Below are positions 1 to 6,736 of a stretch of DNA of 32,269 nucleotides, one piece after another. Source of the stretch: a virus; IMG/VR virus record IMGVR_UViG_3300018906_000005, positions 1 through 32,269 of that record; one strand, written 5' to 3'. The position numbers and the translations under genes are program-made. Within the stretch, counting starts at the first letter, position 1. Every line of letters begins with the position of its first letter. The notes under the pieces were generated by a model. It had not been told where the DNA came from. It did no database searches and worked only from the letters and a program-made list of their open reading frames with translations.

Positions 1-127
1 GACGACAGCGGCTCAAGTAGGGGCTGCGGCTACCAATGATGCACGGTTGAGCGATACCCGAATCCCTACAGATGGCACGGTCACAGATGCCAAAGTAGCC
101 AGCAATGCCGCGATCGGCTGGGCAAAA
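1..127. repeat. Terminal direct overlap (left copy), circular contig
   Basis: Bases 1-127 are identical to 32143-32269. A 127-base exact end overlap is what an assembler with k=127 leaves on a circular or terminally redundant molecule. It lies inside the tail-fibre gene and not at a gene boundary, so it is unlikely to be a natural terminal repeat. Unique length is 32,142 bp. Confidence 0.93.
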
Positions 128-667
128 ATCTCTAAGTCTGGTGCAGTTGCCGCTGATGTGGGGGCTGCGGCTACCAATGACGCACGATTGAGCGATACCC
201 GAATCCCTACAGATGGCACGGTCACAGATGCCAAAGTAGCCAGCAATGCCGCGATCGGCTGGGCAAAAGTTTCTAAGTCTGGTGCTACTGCCGCTGATGT
301 GGGGGCTGCTACGGCTGCACAGGGCACGAACAGCGCGAACCACATCGCCGCTAGTGCCAACGTTCACGGCTTGCCTGCTTCAGTCAGTCCGTTAGGGAGT
401 CGTAACGCGGCGGGTGAGTTCATCCAGCACGGATCAGCAACCGCAACCGGAGCCGCTACACCACTAACCTTAAACAACTTCCGTACGGTCGCCGTCACTT
501 TCCCGGTTGCTTTTTCGGTTACTCCGAAAGTCTTCGCAGGCGGATCGAACACTGGCGCGCCTGTAACGGTTCTCTCAGCTTCTGCGACTGGTTTTACTAT
601 GGTTGCTTGGGGTGATGCGACTATCCCAGCAACCTACGTTGGCAACTATTTAGCACTGGGCACATGA
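1..667 (+). CDS. Tail fibre / receptor-binding protein, 3' part (gene begins at 31820)
   Basis: This is the C-terminal part of a gene that starts at 31820 and crosses the circular join. The frame begins at base 2 and stops at 667; the whole protein is 329 residues. This part holds two near-identical 47-residue modules (key words NDARLSDTRIPTDG and AAIGWAK), a short linker and a C-terminal beta-rich domain of about 65 residues with a V-x-F-x-x-x-F-x-x-x-P-x-V pattern, as in tail-fibre tips with H-type-lectin-like folds. The stop overlaps the next start by 4 bases. A role in host-surface binding is inferred from module style and position after the neck genes. Confidence 0.8.
   Translation, partial: TTAAQVGAAATNDARLSDTRIPTDGTVTDAKVASNAAIGWAKISKSGAVAADVGAAATNDARLSDTRIPTDGTVTDAKVASNAAIGWAKVSKSGATAADVGAATAAQGTNSANHIAASANVHGLPASVSPLGSRNAAGEFIQHGSATATGAATPLTLNNFRTVAVTFPVAFSVTPKVFAGGSNTGAPVTVLSASATGFTMVAWGDATIPATYVGNYLALGT
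20..301 (+). repeat. Tandem 141-bp repeat in the tail-fibre gene (2 units)
   Basis: Two direct units (20-160 and 161-301), in frame, each encoding 47 residues, differ at only a few bases. An exact stretch of roughly 80 bp is shared. The contig ends lie inside the first unit, so the true copy number could be larger than assembled. Confidence 0.85.
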
Positions 668-1320
668 TTAAATCTGAAACTGAACGCGGCGCAATCTACG
701 CGGGTGCTACGCCGTTAGCCTTTACCTGCACCATGGAACAGACCGCGCCTGCTACGCTCTCGCTGAGTGCTGGGTTGCTGACTCTTACGAGTGGCGATAG
801 TTGGGAGATTCCCCCGCTGTCGATCGCTCTCCCCAATGGCACCACAAGCCTTTATCTGGGGTTACTGGCTGGCTCGATCGCCCTTGCGGTTGGATCGCCT
901 ATGGGTCAATTCGATCAGTGGTTTACACCGCTTCAGATGGTTGCAGGCTTTGACTCTGGTATCCAGGTGGTAGAGGGTGAGATTGTCGGGGATGTTTTTT
1001 GCTTGACCGTGTTACCAGGCTTCCCCGATGGCGCGCAACCGTCGCACGCGGCACCGCTCCCCAACTGGCAACAACTCAAGAGCGAGCTACGCGGCTCAGA
1101 TCTTTTTATCACGGCTCTCAATACAGCCAGCGAGAAGGGCTTTACACTCTTCCTGAGTACGTTTGACAGTAATGAACCTGCCGATAGTGTAGGGCGGCTC
1201 AACACGTTTCAGATAGCGATTCAAATGATTCGTGCGGGTCTAAAAACGGACTACACCCCAGAACAGGTGACGCGCTTCAACGGGTTACTGGCGGCGGCTC
1301 ACTTCCCGTTGCAGATATAA
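664..1320 (+). CDS. Hypothetical protein following the tail fibre (tail-associated?)
   Basis: A 218-residue protein whose ATG overlaps the tail-fibre stop by 4 bases, so the two are probably translationally coupled. I do not recognise a family. The N-terminal half is beta-rich and hydrophobic (LTLTSGDSWEIPPLSIALPNG); the C-terminal 90 residues look helical and contain YTPEQVTRFNGLL. Genes directly after a fibre are often fibre chaperones or tail-tip proteins; this is inferred from position only. It is the last gene of the right-facing late block and faces a left-facing operon across a shared terminator. Confidence 0.6.
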   Translation: MIKSETERGAIYAGATPLAFTCTMEQTAPATLSLSAGLLTLTSGDSWEIPPLSIALPNGTTSLYLGLLAGSIALAVGSPMGQFDQWFTPLQMVAGFDSGIQVVEGEIVGDVFCLTVLPGFPDGAQPSHAAPLPNWQQLKSELRGSDLFITALNTASEKGFTLFLSTFDSNEPADSVGRLNTFQIAIQMIRAGLKTDYTPEQVTRFNGLLAAAHFPLQI

Positions 1321-1353
1321 AAAACGACCGCACAAGGGAGGGTGCGATCGTCA
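1318..1353 (-). terminator. Intrinsic terminator between convergent blocks
   Basis: Inverted repeat 1324-1333 / 1342-1351 (10 bp with one G-U pair when read on the minus strand), followed on the minus strand by a T run from the A tract at 1318-1324. It ends the left-facing operon and may also slow plus-strand read-through from the late genes. Confidence 0.8.
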
Positions 1354-1384
1354 AAGTCAGATATTTGATGAGTGTCTGTCTAGT

Positions 1385-1576
1385 CTAGACGTTGGTTGCT
1401 TGTAGAATTTCGGCTTCTACCAGACTGTTAACCAGGCTTGCCGCGCCTGCGATGTAGTAACCAGACCGTTCGCAGATTTGGCGTAGATAAGCTTTGTCGC
1501 CAACTGCCTCCATAATCCGCGCCTGGGCTTTGGTGAGTGTGCCTTGCTTGTAAGGGGTGTAATAAGTGCCTTGCAT
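1385..1576 (-). CDS. Small protein, possible winged-helix fold
   Basis: A 63-residue protein starting MQGTYYTPYKQG, chosen because a clear Shine-Dalgarno (AGGAAG) lies just upstream; the longer reading to 1630 would overlap the preceding gene. The sequence LTKAQARIMEAVGDKAYLRQ and the following helices resemble a small winged-helix DNA-binding fold, but no family is recognised. It is the last gene of the left-facing early block, 8 bp upstream of the terminator region's flank and 4 bp after gene 1581-1856. Confidence 0.6.
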   Translation of the reverse strand: MQGTYYTPYKQGTLTKAQARIMEAVGDKAYLRQICERSGYYIAGAASLVNSLVEAEILQATNV

Positions 1577-1580
1577 TGGT

Positions 1581-1856
1581 TTATCTTCCTGGGTTTGAAC
1601 GGGTGGGGTATTCGTGCATTTGATCGTCAACCTGTGATGAGGTCACATTCCAGCGGGTTGAACTGTCGCTGTCGCTGGGTAAGCTGCCGTCACCAGTGCC
1701 AACAGCATTTGCACCGTTACGCATGGCGTTCTCTTCGCGGTCCTGGGCGGCGCTGTTGTCCATGTGATCGTAGGTGCGCTGATTGTCACGGCCAGAGAAA
1801 CTACCCTGTTCCTCGTCCCGCGCGCGGCTGAATCTCACTACATCTTCGTTAGCCAT
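1581..1856 (-). CDS. Hydrophilic small protein, paralogue of 1914-2201
   Basis: A 91-residue, highly charged protein rich in D, N, R and S with no membrane segment. Its first third (EEQGSFSGRDNQRTYDHMDN) matches that of the neighbouring gene 1914-2201 (EQQGSFSDLESQHTYDNVSD), and both end in a P-G-R tail, so the pair probably arose by tandem duplication. A likely disordered protein; function unknown. A ribosome-binding site (AGAGG) lies upstream of the start. Confidence 0.65.
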   Translation of the reverse strand: MANEDVVRFSRARDEEQGSFSGRDNQRTYDHMDNSAAQDREENAMRNGANAVGTGDGSLPSDSDSSTRWNVTSSQVDDQMHEYPTRSNPGR

Positions 1857-1913
1857 TGTTTTAACCTCTAGAGTTTAGTTTGTGTGGACGTTTGAGCCAA
1901 GTTTGAGCGGGTC

Positions 1914-2201
1914 TTATCTGCCTGGTCTGTACTTGCGAGGGCTTGGGGTTCCCTGGTCGTCTTCCTCGGCGTAGTAAAGGTTGTGCCGTTTGTCTGAACT
2001 GATGCCGCCTGCACGGTCTGAGCCGTCGTAAGGGTCGTCAATGAGCATTACCCGATCGCCGTTGTCCTTTGCGTTATTCACCGCGTCGGCTTTGTTGAGA
2101 TCGCTTACGTTGTCGTAGGTGTGCTGGGATTCAAGGTCTGAAAAACTGCCTTGCTGCTCTGGTTCAGCGTCTTGACCGAATAGCCAGTTGAAAACAGACA
2201 T
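1914..2201 (-). CDS. Hydrophilic small protein with start-associated leader
   Basis: A 95-residue acidic, probably flexible protein starting MSVFNWLFGQD. It shares the Q-GSFS-x-x-x-Q-x-TYD block and the P-G-R C terminus with gene 1581-1856. The start is fixed by a GAGGAC ribosome-binding site and the repeated leader motif CACCCAACCAAG 12 bases upstream. Function is not recognised. Confidence 0.65.
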   Translation of the reverse strand: MSVFNWLFGQDAEPEQQGSFSDLESQHTYDNVSDLNKADAVNNAKDNGDRVMLIDDPYDGSDRAGGISSDKRHNLYYAEEDDQGTPSPRKYRPGR

Positions 2202-2213
2202 AAGTTAAGTCCT

Positions 2214-2225
2214 CTTGGTTGGGTG
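2214..2225 (-). promoter_or_regulatory. Start-associated sequence CACCCAACCAAG
   Basis: Exact 12-mer on the minus strand, 12 bases before the ATG of gene 1914-2201 and flowing into its ribosome-binding site. Confidence 0.75.
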
Positions 2226-2230
2226 TATTG

Positions 2231-2806
2231 CTAAAACTGAAGCGGTGGAACGATACCAGACTCCCGCGCGGCTGCTCTCCGTCGCTGATATTCGGCTTGA
2301 GCGGGATCGACTGTTGCGGATATCGGTTGCACGCTGCCGGGGGGTGCTGGTGGTGGGGTTGGCACAGCTAGCGGCTCTTGTTCTGGGGGTGGTAGGACTG
2401 GCAGACCGTACATGGTTCTAGGTTTTGCCGCTGCGGGTGCAGGTGCTACGGGTGGCATGGGCGTAGCTGCGGGGGCTTCCTCAACCCATTCGCTACCGTT
2501 CCATACGTGAGCGTTTGCGGGGGCTTCGTTGGGTCTGTAGAGTGCTACATCCTTTTTTTTGCGAACGTCATAGTAAGAATCAATGGGTTCGCCTGGTGCT
2601 GGCTCTGCTGGCTTGGCTTGGGTGGCGTTGTGCCAAACACTAGAGAACTGCTGCCCGATTTCCTCGCACTTGAGCGCGGTGGCTTGCTGGGCTGGTCCTA
2701 ACAGTCCTGGTAGTTGTGCCCCTATAACCGCGATCGTTACGATACCGATCGGCTTCATGTAGGTGGAAAACCTGCCGCTGCCGCGATTGTCGTTGTTTAA
2801 AGTCAT
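2231..2806 (-). CDS. Membrane-anchored proline-rich protein (spanin-like candidate)
   Basis: A 191-residue protein with one hydrophobic segment at about residues 18-37 (PIGIVTIAVIGAQLPGLLG), then a predicted external part rich in proline and alanine (residues 100-165). The architecture, an N-terminal anchor plus a proline-rich stalk, is seen in some phage spanins and envelope proteins, but no family motif is visible. A GGAG site precedes the ATG. If the phage has a lysis cassette this is a possible member; equally it could be an exclusion protein. Confidence 0.6.
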   Translation of the reverse strand: MTLNNDNRGSGRFSTYMKPIGIVTIAVIGAQLPGLLGPAQQATALKCEEIGQQFSSVWHNATQAKPAEPAPGEPIDSYYDVRKKKDVALYRPNEAPANAHVWNGSEWVEEAPAATPMPPVAPAPAAAKPRTMYGLPVLPPPEQEPLAVPTPPPAPPGSVQPISATVDPAQAEYQRRRAAARESGIVPPLQF

Positions 2807-2914
2807 GATAGTTTTAGCTCCTGATGGCTGGAGTAGATGCCGGGGCTGTAGATGTCCAGTCGAACAGCCTCGGTTCCACGTTACACGGTCGAATTTCTAG
2901 AATTGCTGGAAGTT

Positions 2915-3529
2915 CTAAGGAAGTTGTCTGTAAGTAACGTCAACGGCTGGCGACAACGAGGGGGCTTCATCGCTTCGGGCTTCGCGGATCGCTTTTGCTG
3001 CCTGTAAGCGTTGTACGAGTTTCCCCATTTTGCGCTGTGGGGCTTCTTCGATAAACGTTGCCAGTTCTTCAATGCGCTGGTTTTCGGTGGCGTCGATCGC
3101 TCGATAGACTCGGCTGATCTCGTCGTCCTCGGTGCGCGCGATGCTTCCAAGCTCCGCTAGCAAGTTGTCTTCGGCTTCTTCGGGCTGGAAATTCTGGAAA
3201 TTCCCGTTTTGCTGGAATTGGGTAAATTCCTGAAAATGTCCCTCGGTTCTAAGCTTCCGCATTTTTTGGACAAACTCGGTGCCGCGTAACCGTCGTTTTT
3301 CGCCTGTTTCAGCGTGGTAGAGGCTGGCTTTTTCTGAGATGTGCTTGCCGCATAGTTTTAGGAGTTCTACGCCATGCTGCGGGTAAGGTCCGTTAACGGG
3401 TAGCATCACCTCGAATGATTGATAGACAAACTCACACCAGTTAGAAATTGTCTTTTCGCTAACTCCCCAAGCCTTTGCAATGTCGGCTATGGGGGTTAGA
3501 CCGTCGCTGATCTGTTTAGCTGCAACCAT
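2915..3529 (-). CDS. Helix-turn-helix DNA-binding protein
   Basis: A 204-residue protein. Residues 11-31 (LTPIADIAKAWGVSEKTISN) form a clear helix-turn-helix; the rest is helical, charged and glutamine-rich, possibly coiled-coil. It is read divergently from the RHH gene at 3635 across a promoter region with a good leftward sigma70 promoter. Likely a transcription or replication regulator controlling the early region; the exact role is not recognisable. An AT-rich tract with repeated GGAAATTC-type words falls inside it near 3184-3240. Confidence 0.65.
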   Translation of the reverse strand: MVAAKQISDGLTPIADIAKAWGVSEKTISNWCEFVYQSFEVMLPVNGPYPQHGVELLKLCGKHISEKASLYHAETGEKRRLRGTEFVQKMRKLRTEGHFQEFTQFQQNGNFQNFQPEEAEDNLLAELGSIARTEDDEISRVYRAIDATENQRIEELATFIEEAPQRKMGKLVQRLQAAKAIREARSDEAPSLSPAVDVTYRQLP

Positions 3530-3557
3530 AATCGTGTCCCGGTAGTGGGTGGTAACA

Positions 3558-3598
3558 TTGACTATAAGGCACTATAGCGTAAACTGCATTAATGTAAA
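3558..3598. promoter_or_regulatory. Divergent overlapping promoters
   Basis: Leftward: -35 TTTACA (complement of 3593-3598), 16-bp spacer, -10 TATAGT (complement of 3571-3576), for gene 2915-3529. Rightward: TTGACT at 3558-3563 with TAAACT at 3580-3585, for the RHH gene at 3635. The two overlap, so one bound regulator could switch between them. Confidence 0.55.
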
Positions 3599-3634
3599 GT
3601 GCTATGCTTTGGTTTTTTACAAAGGGGAACGATC

Positions 3635-3808
3635 ATGGCAATGGCTGGCGAGGGGCGTAGAAGTCAAGTAACGGCGTACGTACGCGACGATGTAAGCGCG
3701 GCTCTGGACCGTGCAGCAGAAAAAGATCAGCGCTCACGATCGCTAATGGCTGCGGTTCTGATTGAAGAGGCTTTAACGGCGCGCGGCTATCTGCCTGCTA
3801 AGAGCTAG
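3635..3808 (+). CDS. Ribbon-helix-helix (CopG/Arc-type) regulator
   Basis: A 57-residue protein beginning MAMAGEGRRSQVTAYV. The N-terminal strand (SQVTAYVRDD) followed by two helices (VSAALDRAAEKD, SRSLMAAVLIEEALTARG) fits an RHH DNA-binding dimer. The ATG at 3635 follows AAAGGGG at a proper distance; an upstream TTG/ATG at 3599 would lie in the promoter. The 3' end overlaps the convergent RHH gene by 4 bases. Probably a repressor acting on the 3530-3634 divergent promoters. Confidence 0.65.
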   Translation: MAMAGEGRRSQVTAYVRDDVSAALDRAAEKDQRSRSLMAAVLIEEALTARGYLPAKS

Positions 3809-4044
3809 TGTCTACGCTGGGGTAAATCGGGGCTAATCCTGGCTAGATTTGACTCTAGAGCGTTCAAACGTCTTTCTACCTCTGTCAGCCTGTCGGTTTC
3901 GTCCGGTGGCTGTAGGAGGTTTTTTAATGCCAATAAAACAACCTGAGATTTAGAGACGCTTAACTCTGCCGCTTTTTCATCCAGATCGGCGGCTAGGTCT
4001 TCGGGTATCCGGACGCTTAGAAGTGGGTTTCCCTTGCTGGTCAT
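3805..4044 (-). CDS. Ribbon-helix-helix regulator with C-terminal coiled coil
   Basis: A 79-residue protein. Residues 8-45 (LLSVRIPEDLAADLDEKAAE, then VSKSQVVLLALKNLL) match the RHH/CopG pattern; residues 50-72 are a short coiled coil (LTEVERRLNALESNLA). Its start is immediately followed upstream by an array of TGATGACA repeats at 4082-4169, which could be its operator. Convergent with, and overlapping by 4 bases, the RHH gene at 3635-3808. Confidence 0.7.
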   Translation of the reverse strand: MTSKGNPLLSVRIPEDLAADLDEKAAELSVSKSQVVLLALKNLLQPPDETDRLTEVERRLNALESNLARISPDLPQRRH

Positions 4045-4081
4045 GTGTGCTGTTTTCTGTATGACAAACCTATTCTATGGG

Positions 4082-4169
4082 TGATGACAGGTGACGTATG
4101 GGTGATGACAAAGGGTGATGACAGATGTGTAAGACAGACTGATGACAAAACACCGATCCGATGATGACA
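4082..4169 (+). repeat. Five TGATGACA direct repeats (operator or iteron array)
   Basis: TGATGACA occurs at 4082, 4103, 4116, 4140 and 4162, with a sixth partial copy (ATGACA) at 4061. Intervals of 21, 13, 24 and 22 bp are near whole helical turns for most copies. The array lies just upstream of an RHH gene, so an autoregulatory operator is the simplest reading; an origin or partition site is the alternative. Confidence 0.7.
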
Positions 4170-4321
4170 TTTGGTAGCTGTGCGGTCTGACCGTTGCCAA
4201 AATTAGCGGGGTAGTTGCCTCTACAGCAACGGACCAAACCGCCGCAAAATGCCGAGTGATTCAGCTTTTCTCTATGAGCGATTTAGTCCAGTTTTGGAAC
4301 TTTGGACTAGATCACAGCTTT
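4170..4321. other. Noncoding stretch with small hairpins
   Basis: No convincing gene. Small inverted repeats are visible: GTTGC/GCAAC near 4208-4226 and TAGTCCA/TGGACTA at about 4284-4310. The second lies just downstream of gene 4322-4627 and could end its transcript, although it lacks a T run. Confidence 0.4.
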
Positions 4322-4627
4322 TTAGGGTTCTCGATCGTCCGGTTCGGGGGATAAAAACTCTGACTCGTAATATTCTCGCGTCACATCATAAGCCTCGTCC
4401 CAACCTTGCGCGATCAGTTCAGCGGCTTCGGGCACGTAATGACAGACAAGATCCGTTAGGTTATCGGCTATTTCTCTGGTCATGGCTGCACTGCTCCCGG
4501 TGTTTCGCGGGTGCCTGAGCGCTAGTTGCAGTTGTGCGATCAACATGAAGGCTCTCGCGGGTGTGGTCGCAACCTCAACGATCGCGGGGTGTGTGCCGAT
4601 TTTGTGCAAAATTTCGTCGGGTGTCAT
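4322..4627 (-). CDS. Hypothetical helical protein, replication operon
   Basis: A 101-residue acidic, mostly helical protein (MTPDEILHKIGTHPAIVEV...). Its ATG overlaps the stop of gene 4624-5049 by 4 bases (ATGA), so it is the third gene of the initiator operon. No family recognised. In lambda the gene after the initiator is a helicase loader, but nothing in this sequence (no Walker motif) supports that role. Confidence 0.6.
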   Translation of the reverse strand: MTPDEILHKIGTHPAIVEVATTPARAFMLIAQLQLALRHPRNTGSSAAMTREIADNLTDLVCHYVPEAAELIAQGWDEAYDVTREYYESEFLSPEPDDREP

Positions 4628-5049
4628 GGCTTCCTTTTGGTGTGGGTGGTTATAAACTCTAAGACCGTAGCAACGTTGGCGCGCGCGTCGATCATCGCGG
4701 TGGTTTCCTTGAGCAAATGCACTTGTAGGTAGTGGCGTTTGATCTTGCCGTCGCTGTCGTAGTGGCAGTAGTAACGAGAGACGGCGGGGTTTTTGCGTTG
4801 CTTGTTACCGATGCGTTCCTCAATCCATCCCGAGGCTTTACCTTTGGGCGATCGCCTGCGCGGTTTGGGTGGCTGCTCTGGCTGGTGGTGCAACGGGTTA
4901 AGGTGCTGACCGTCCACGGTGGCGATCCAACCGCTCGGCGTGATGTGCTTAATTTTGTGGGCTGGAACAGGGTTCTCAAGCCAGTACGCCTCAACCTCTG
5001 GGATTAATGACTGCTGTAGACCACGTAACACGGTGCTAAGTGGCTGCAT
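4624..5049 (-). CDS. Basic hypothetical protein, replication operon
   Basis: About 141 residues, basic. The middle (residues 65-115) contains PKPRRRSPKGKASGW and then YYCHYDSDGKIKRHYLQVH, a beta-hairpin-like pattern found in small DNA-binding modules of cyanobacterial proteins; no family is firmly recognised. The ATG at 5049 has AGGG 8 bases upstream; a GTG at 5058 is the alternative. It overlaps the 3' end of the initiator gene by 14 bases, consistent with coupling. Confidence 0.55.
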   Translation of the reverse strand: MQPLSTVLRGLQQSLIPEVEAYWLENPVPAHKIKHITPSGWIATVDGQHLNPLHHQPEQPPKPRRRSPKGKASGWIEERIGNKQRKNPAVSRYYCHYDSDGKIKRHYLQVHLLKETTAMIDARANVATVLEFITTHTKRKP

Positions 5050-6118
5050 CGCGTACACCCTGGCTAGTGAGTGATAGCTGCCAATCGCGCCTAAACAGGT
5101 GGATCATCTCTTCGATGAGGTCACAAAAGCCGCTATCCCACAGAGTCTGTAGGTATGCGATCGCTGCTCCGCGATTACCCTGCGCGATCGCCTGGTTCAC
5201 AACTCCAGCGGCATAGTTGAGGGCTGGCGGCTGCATGGGTGGGTGGTCGCGTCTTCGTGCTTGCTTGGCTCCGTTAGCGGTAAAGCCTCGCTTTAAGGCT
5301 GCGTTAAGGTAGCCGCCTGGATTTTTGCATTTATTCCGCTGAATCTGCTCTGCCACAGCGCTTATAGCGTTTTCCACAATTTTCCGCGCGGCGGGGGCAT
5401 CGTGCTGTAAACGTAGCTCCGCCATTGTTCGGCTAATTGTTGCGTTGGTTTTGATTCCCGTAACCGTCGCAAGCGTCAACCATTCGATGATCTCTGAGTC
5501 GTACGGGTTGGGGGGCTTTGCCGTTGTACCAAGCTCACCCCTGTTAAGCGGCTCCGCCGCATCCGTTGATGAACCAATTTGATCTTTAAATGTATTAGAT
5601 CTCTTATTGGTACATTCCGCGTTTTTGAAAGTGGCTCTAGGAGCGGGTTCTAGATTTTGACTTTCGCACGATTGCGAGAGATTTTCGCTCTGCTGCGAAT
5701 TTGACTCGCACGATTGCGAGGGTTCTCGCTCTGCTGCGACAGGATTCGCACTAGCGCGAGAGGTTTCGCACGATTGCGAGAGGGCAGACACAGTAAAGCT
5801 TTCAGCGTCTTGTGTGTCGTTTTCAGCGTCGGGGATCTCCATCACAATCCCGTCTGGGGCTTCGATGTTGAGGCGCTTGAGTTGTTTGAGTGAGCCAATG
5901 GCACGGTAGTAGGTTGATTGATGTAGTCCCAACTCCTTGCAATAGGTGGGGACGTTCACTTTGAGGCGTTTGGCATGACAGGCAACGCTGTAGTAGATTA
6001 GTCCTCTGGGTGTCAGTAGACCGTCCTCGTAGTCCTTTTTTGCCTGTTCCCAAGTGAGCCTATACCTGCATGGCATTTGTGCGCTGGGTGTCAGCGGTTC
6101 GCGGGTGTGGTTTGTCAT
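5036..6118 (-). CDS. Replication initiator, lambda O-like, with internal origin
   Basis: A 360-residue protein. Residues 20-90 form a winged-helix domain (RLTWEQAKKDYEDGLLTPRG to STYYRAIGSLKQLKRL), the type that phage and plasmid initiators use to bind iterons. Residues 108-165 are low-complexity with repeated QSCE words because the DNA here is an iteron array (5664-5779). Residues 200-275 form a separate helical domain and the rest is basic. An N-terminal DNA-binding domain, an internal iteron linker, an AT-rich stretch and a C-terminal partner domain parallel lambda O/ori. I infer that it melts its own gene to start replication. First gene of a three-gene operon; a terminator separates it from the RHH gene upstream. 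Confidence 0.7.
   Translation of the reverse strand: MTNHTREPLTPSAQMPCRYRLTWEQAKKDYEDGLLTPRGLIYYSVACHAKRLKVNVPTYCKELGLHQSTYYRAIGSLKQLKRLNIEAPDGIVMEIPDAENDTQDAESFTVSALSQSCETSRASANPVAAEREPSQSCESNSQQSENLSQSCESQNLEPAPRATFKNAECTNKRSNTFKDQIGSSTDAAEPLNRGELGTTAKPPNPYDSEIIEWLTLATVTGIKTNATISRTMAELRLQHDAPAARKIVENAISAVAEQIQRNKCKNPGGYLNAALKRGFTANGAKQARRRDHPPMQPPALNYAAGVVNQAIAQGNRGAAIAYLQTLWDSGFCDLIEEMIHLFRRDWQLSLTSQGVRDAAT
5570..5627. other. AT-rich DNA-unwinding candidate
   Basis: A locally AT-rich stretch inside the initiator gene (for example GATCTTTAAATGTATTAG) standing out against GC-rich surroundings. It lies on the C-terminal side of the iterons, the same order as iterons and AT-rich region in lambda ori. 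Confidence 0.55.
5664..5779. repeat. Six iterons TCGC-N6-GCGA inside the initiator gene (putative origin)
   Basis: Six 14-bp dyads at 5664, 5685, 5706, 5726, 5746 and 5766, spaced 21, 21, 20, 20 and 20 bp. The arms TCGC/GCGA never change. The six-base core is ACGATT in copies 1, 3 and 6, TCTGCT in copies 2 and 4, and ACTAGC in copy 5. Two-turn phasing puts all sites on one helix face. Best origin of replication candidate in the genome. Confidence 0.85.
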
Positions 6119-6143
6119 AATGGTGTTAAGTATTCTTTAGTCA

Positions 6144-6187
6144 AAACAAAACCCCGAGCCTGCTGGTTACAGGTTCGGGGTCTTTTA
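6144..6187 (-). terminator. Intrinsic terminator
   Basis: Stem ACCCCGAGCC (6151-6160) / GGTTCGGGGT (6172-6181) with one G-U pair, followed on the minus strand by TTTTGTTTTG. It ends the RHH transcript (gene 6192-6356) upstream of the replication operon. Confidence 0.85.
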
Positions 6188-6191
6188 TGGG

Positions 6192-6356
6192 CTATGAGGC
6201 AGATTTAACGCTTTTGAGGTAAAGTAACGCCGCCTGCTCTAACACGTCTGACAGGCTGCAATCTTGGCTAGCTGCGAGGACTTTGAGTGCTTTCTTCAAC
6301 TCCGGTCTGATCCGTGTGGTCATGTTCTCGCGGTAGTCGGGTTTGTTCTTGATCAT
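6192..6356 (-). CDS. Ribbon-helix-helix regulator
   Basis: About 54 residues ending NMTTRIRPELKKALKVLAAS, then CSLSDVLEQAALLYLK, a textbook RHH strand plus two helices. The start is uncertain: GTG 6383, ATG 6356 and ATG 6320 are all open and none has a strong ribosome-binding site. It is monocistronic, flanked by a strong terminator on one side and an AT-rich upstream region with an ATAAT/ATTAT dyad near 6397-6412 that could be its operator. Confidence 0.6.
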   Translation of the reverse strand: MIKNKPDYRENMTTRIRPELKKALKVLAASQDCSLSDVLEQAALLYLKSVKSAS

Positions 6357-6543
6357 CTTTCCCGGTGGATGAATAACAATCACCAGAATAACGAATAATC
6401 ACGTAATTATTGCGCCTCTTCACAATCTTTTTTTAGGGGCAAACCTGGGCAGAGTTAGGCGTTTTCTCGAACGTTTCCAGCCACGCATCGGACTAAATCA
6501 CCCCAAAAACAATGCCGCCGCGATCGCCTCGCTTATGATTGTG

Positions 6544-6549
6544 TATAGT
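6544..6549 (+). promoter_or_regulatory. -10 box for the small RNA candidate
   Basis: TATAGT, five of six matches to the sigma70 -10 consensus, about seven bases upstream of the structured transcript at 6551. No good -35 box is seen at 16-18 bp, so an activator or a cyanobacterial group of promoters without -35 would be needed. Confidence 0.4.
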
Positions 6550-6550
6550 A

Positions 6551-6625
6551 GGGACTCGTTAGCAGCTAGGCTCTAGCCGTTGAGCCTATAAGCCCTCGTT
6601 CTTCGGATCGGGGGTTTGTAGTTTT
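6551..6625 (+). ncRNA. Candidate small RNA with two hairpins and its own terminator
   Basis: Hairpin 1: TAGGCTC (6567-6573) pairs perfectly with GAGCCTA (6582-6588). Hairpin 2: 6593-6601 pairs with 6606-6614 (one mismatch, one G-U) around a UUCG tetraloop closed by C-G, and is followed by TTTGTAGTTTT. With the -10 box upstream this makes a ~75-nt self-contained transcription unit without an open reading frame. It does not fold as a tRNA. A regulatory or antisense RNA is inferred. Confidence 0.5.
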
Positions 6626-6736
6626 GAAGCTGCAATGCCGCGCTACAACGTCCCGCGCGCCTTCGCCTGCCGCCGCGTTTCGTCGTTCGCATCACCGCGC
6701 TGGGCAAACTAAGGGCACTATCTGAGGTTTAAGGCT

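Noticed and set aside
13-552. Minus-strand open frames in the tail-fibre region
   Set aside because: They are shadows of the repeated fibre gene: they copy its 141-bp repeat, have no ribosome-binding site and use unlikely low-complexity residues.
5664-5779. CRISPR-like array
   Set aside because: The units are 14-bp dyads with 6-7 bp spacers, inside a coding frame, with no unique 30-bp spacers; iterons explain them.
6551-6625. tRNA gene
   Set aside because: There is no seven-base acceptor stem, no TTCRA loop and no CCA context; the second hairpin with UUCG loop and T tract is a terminator.
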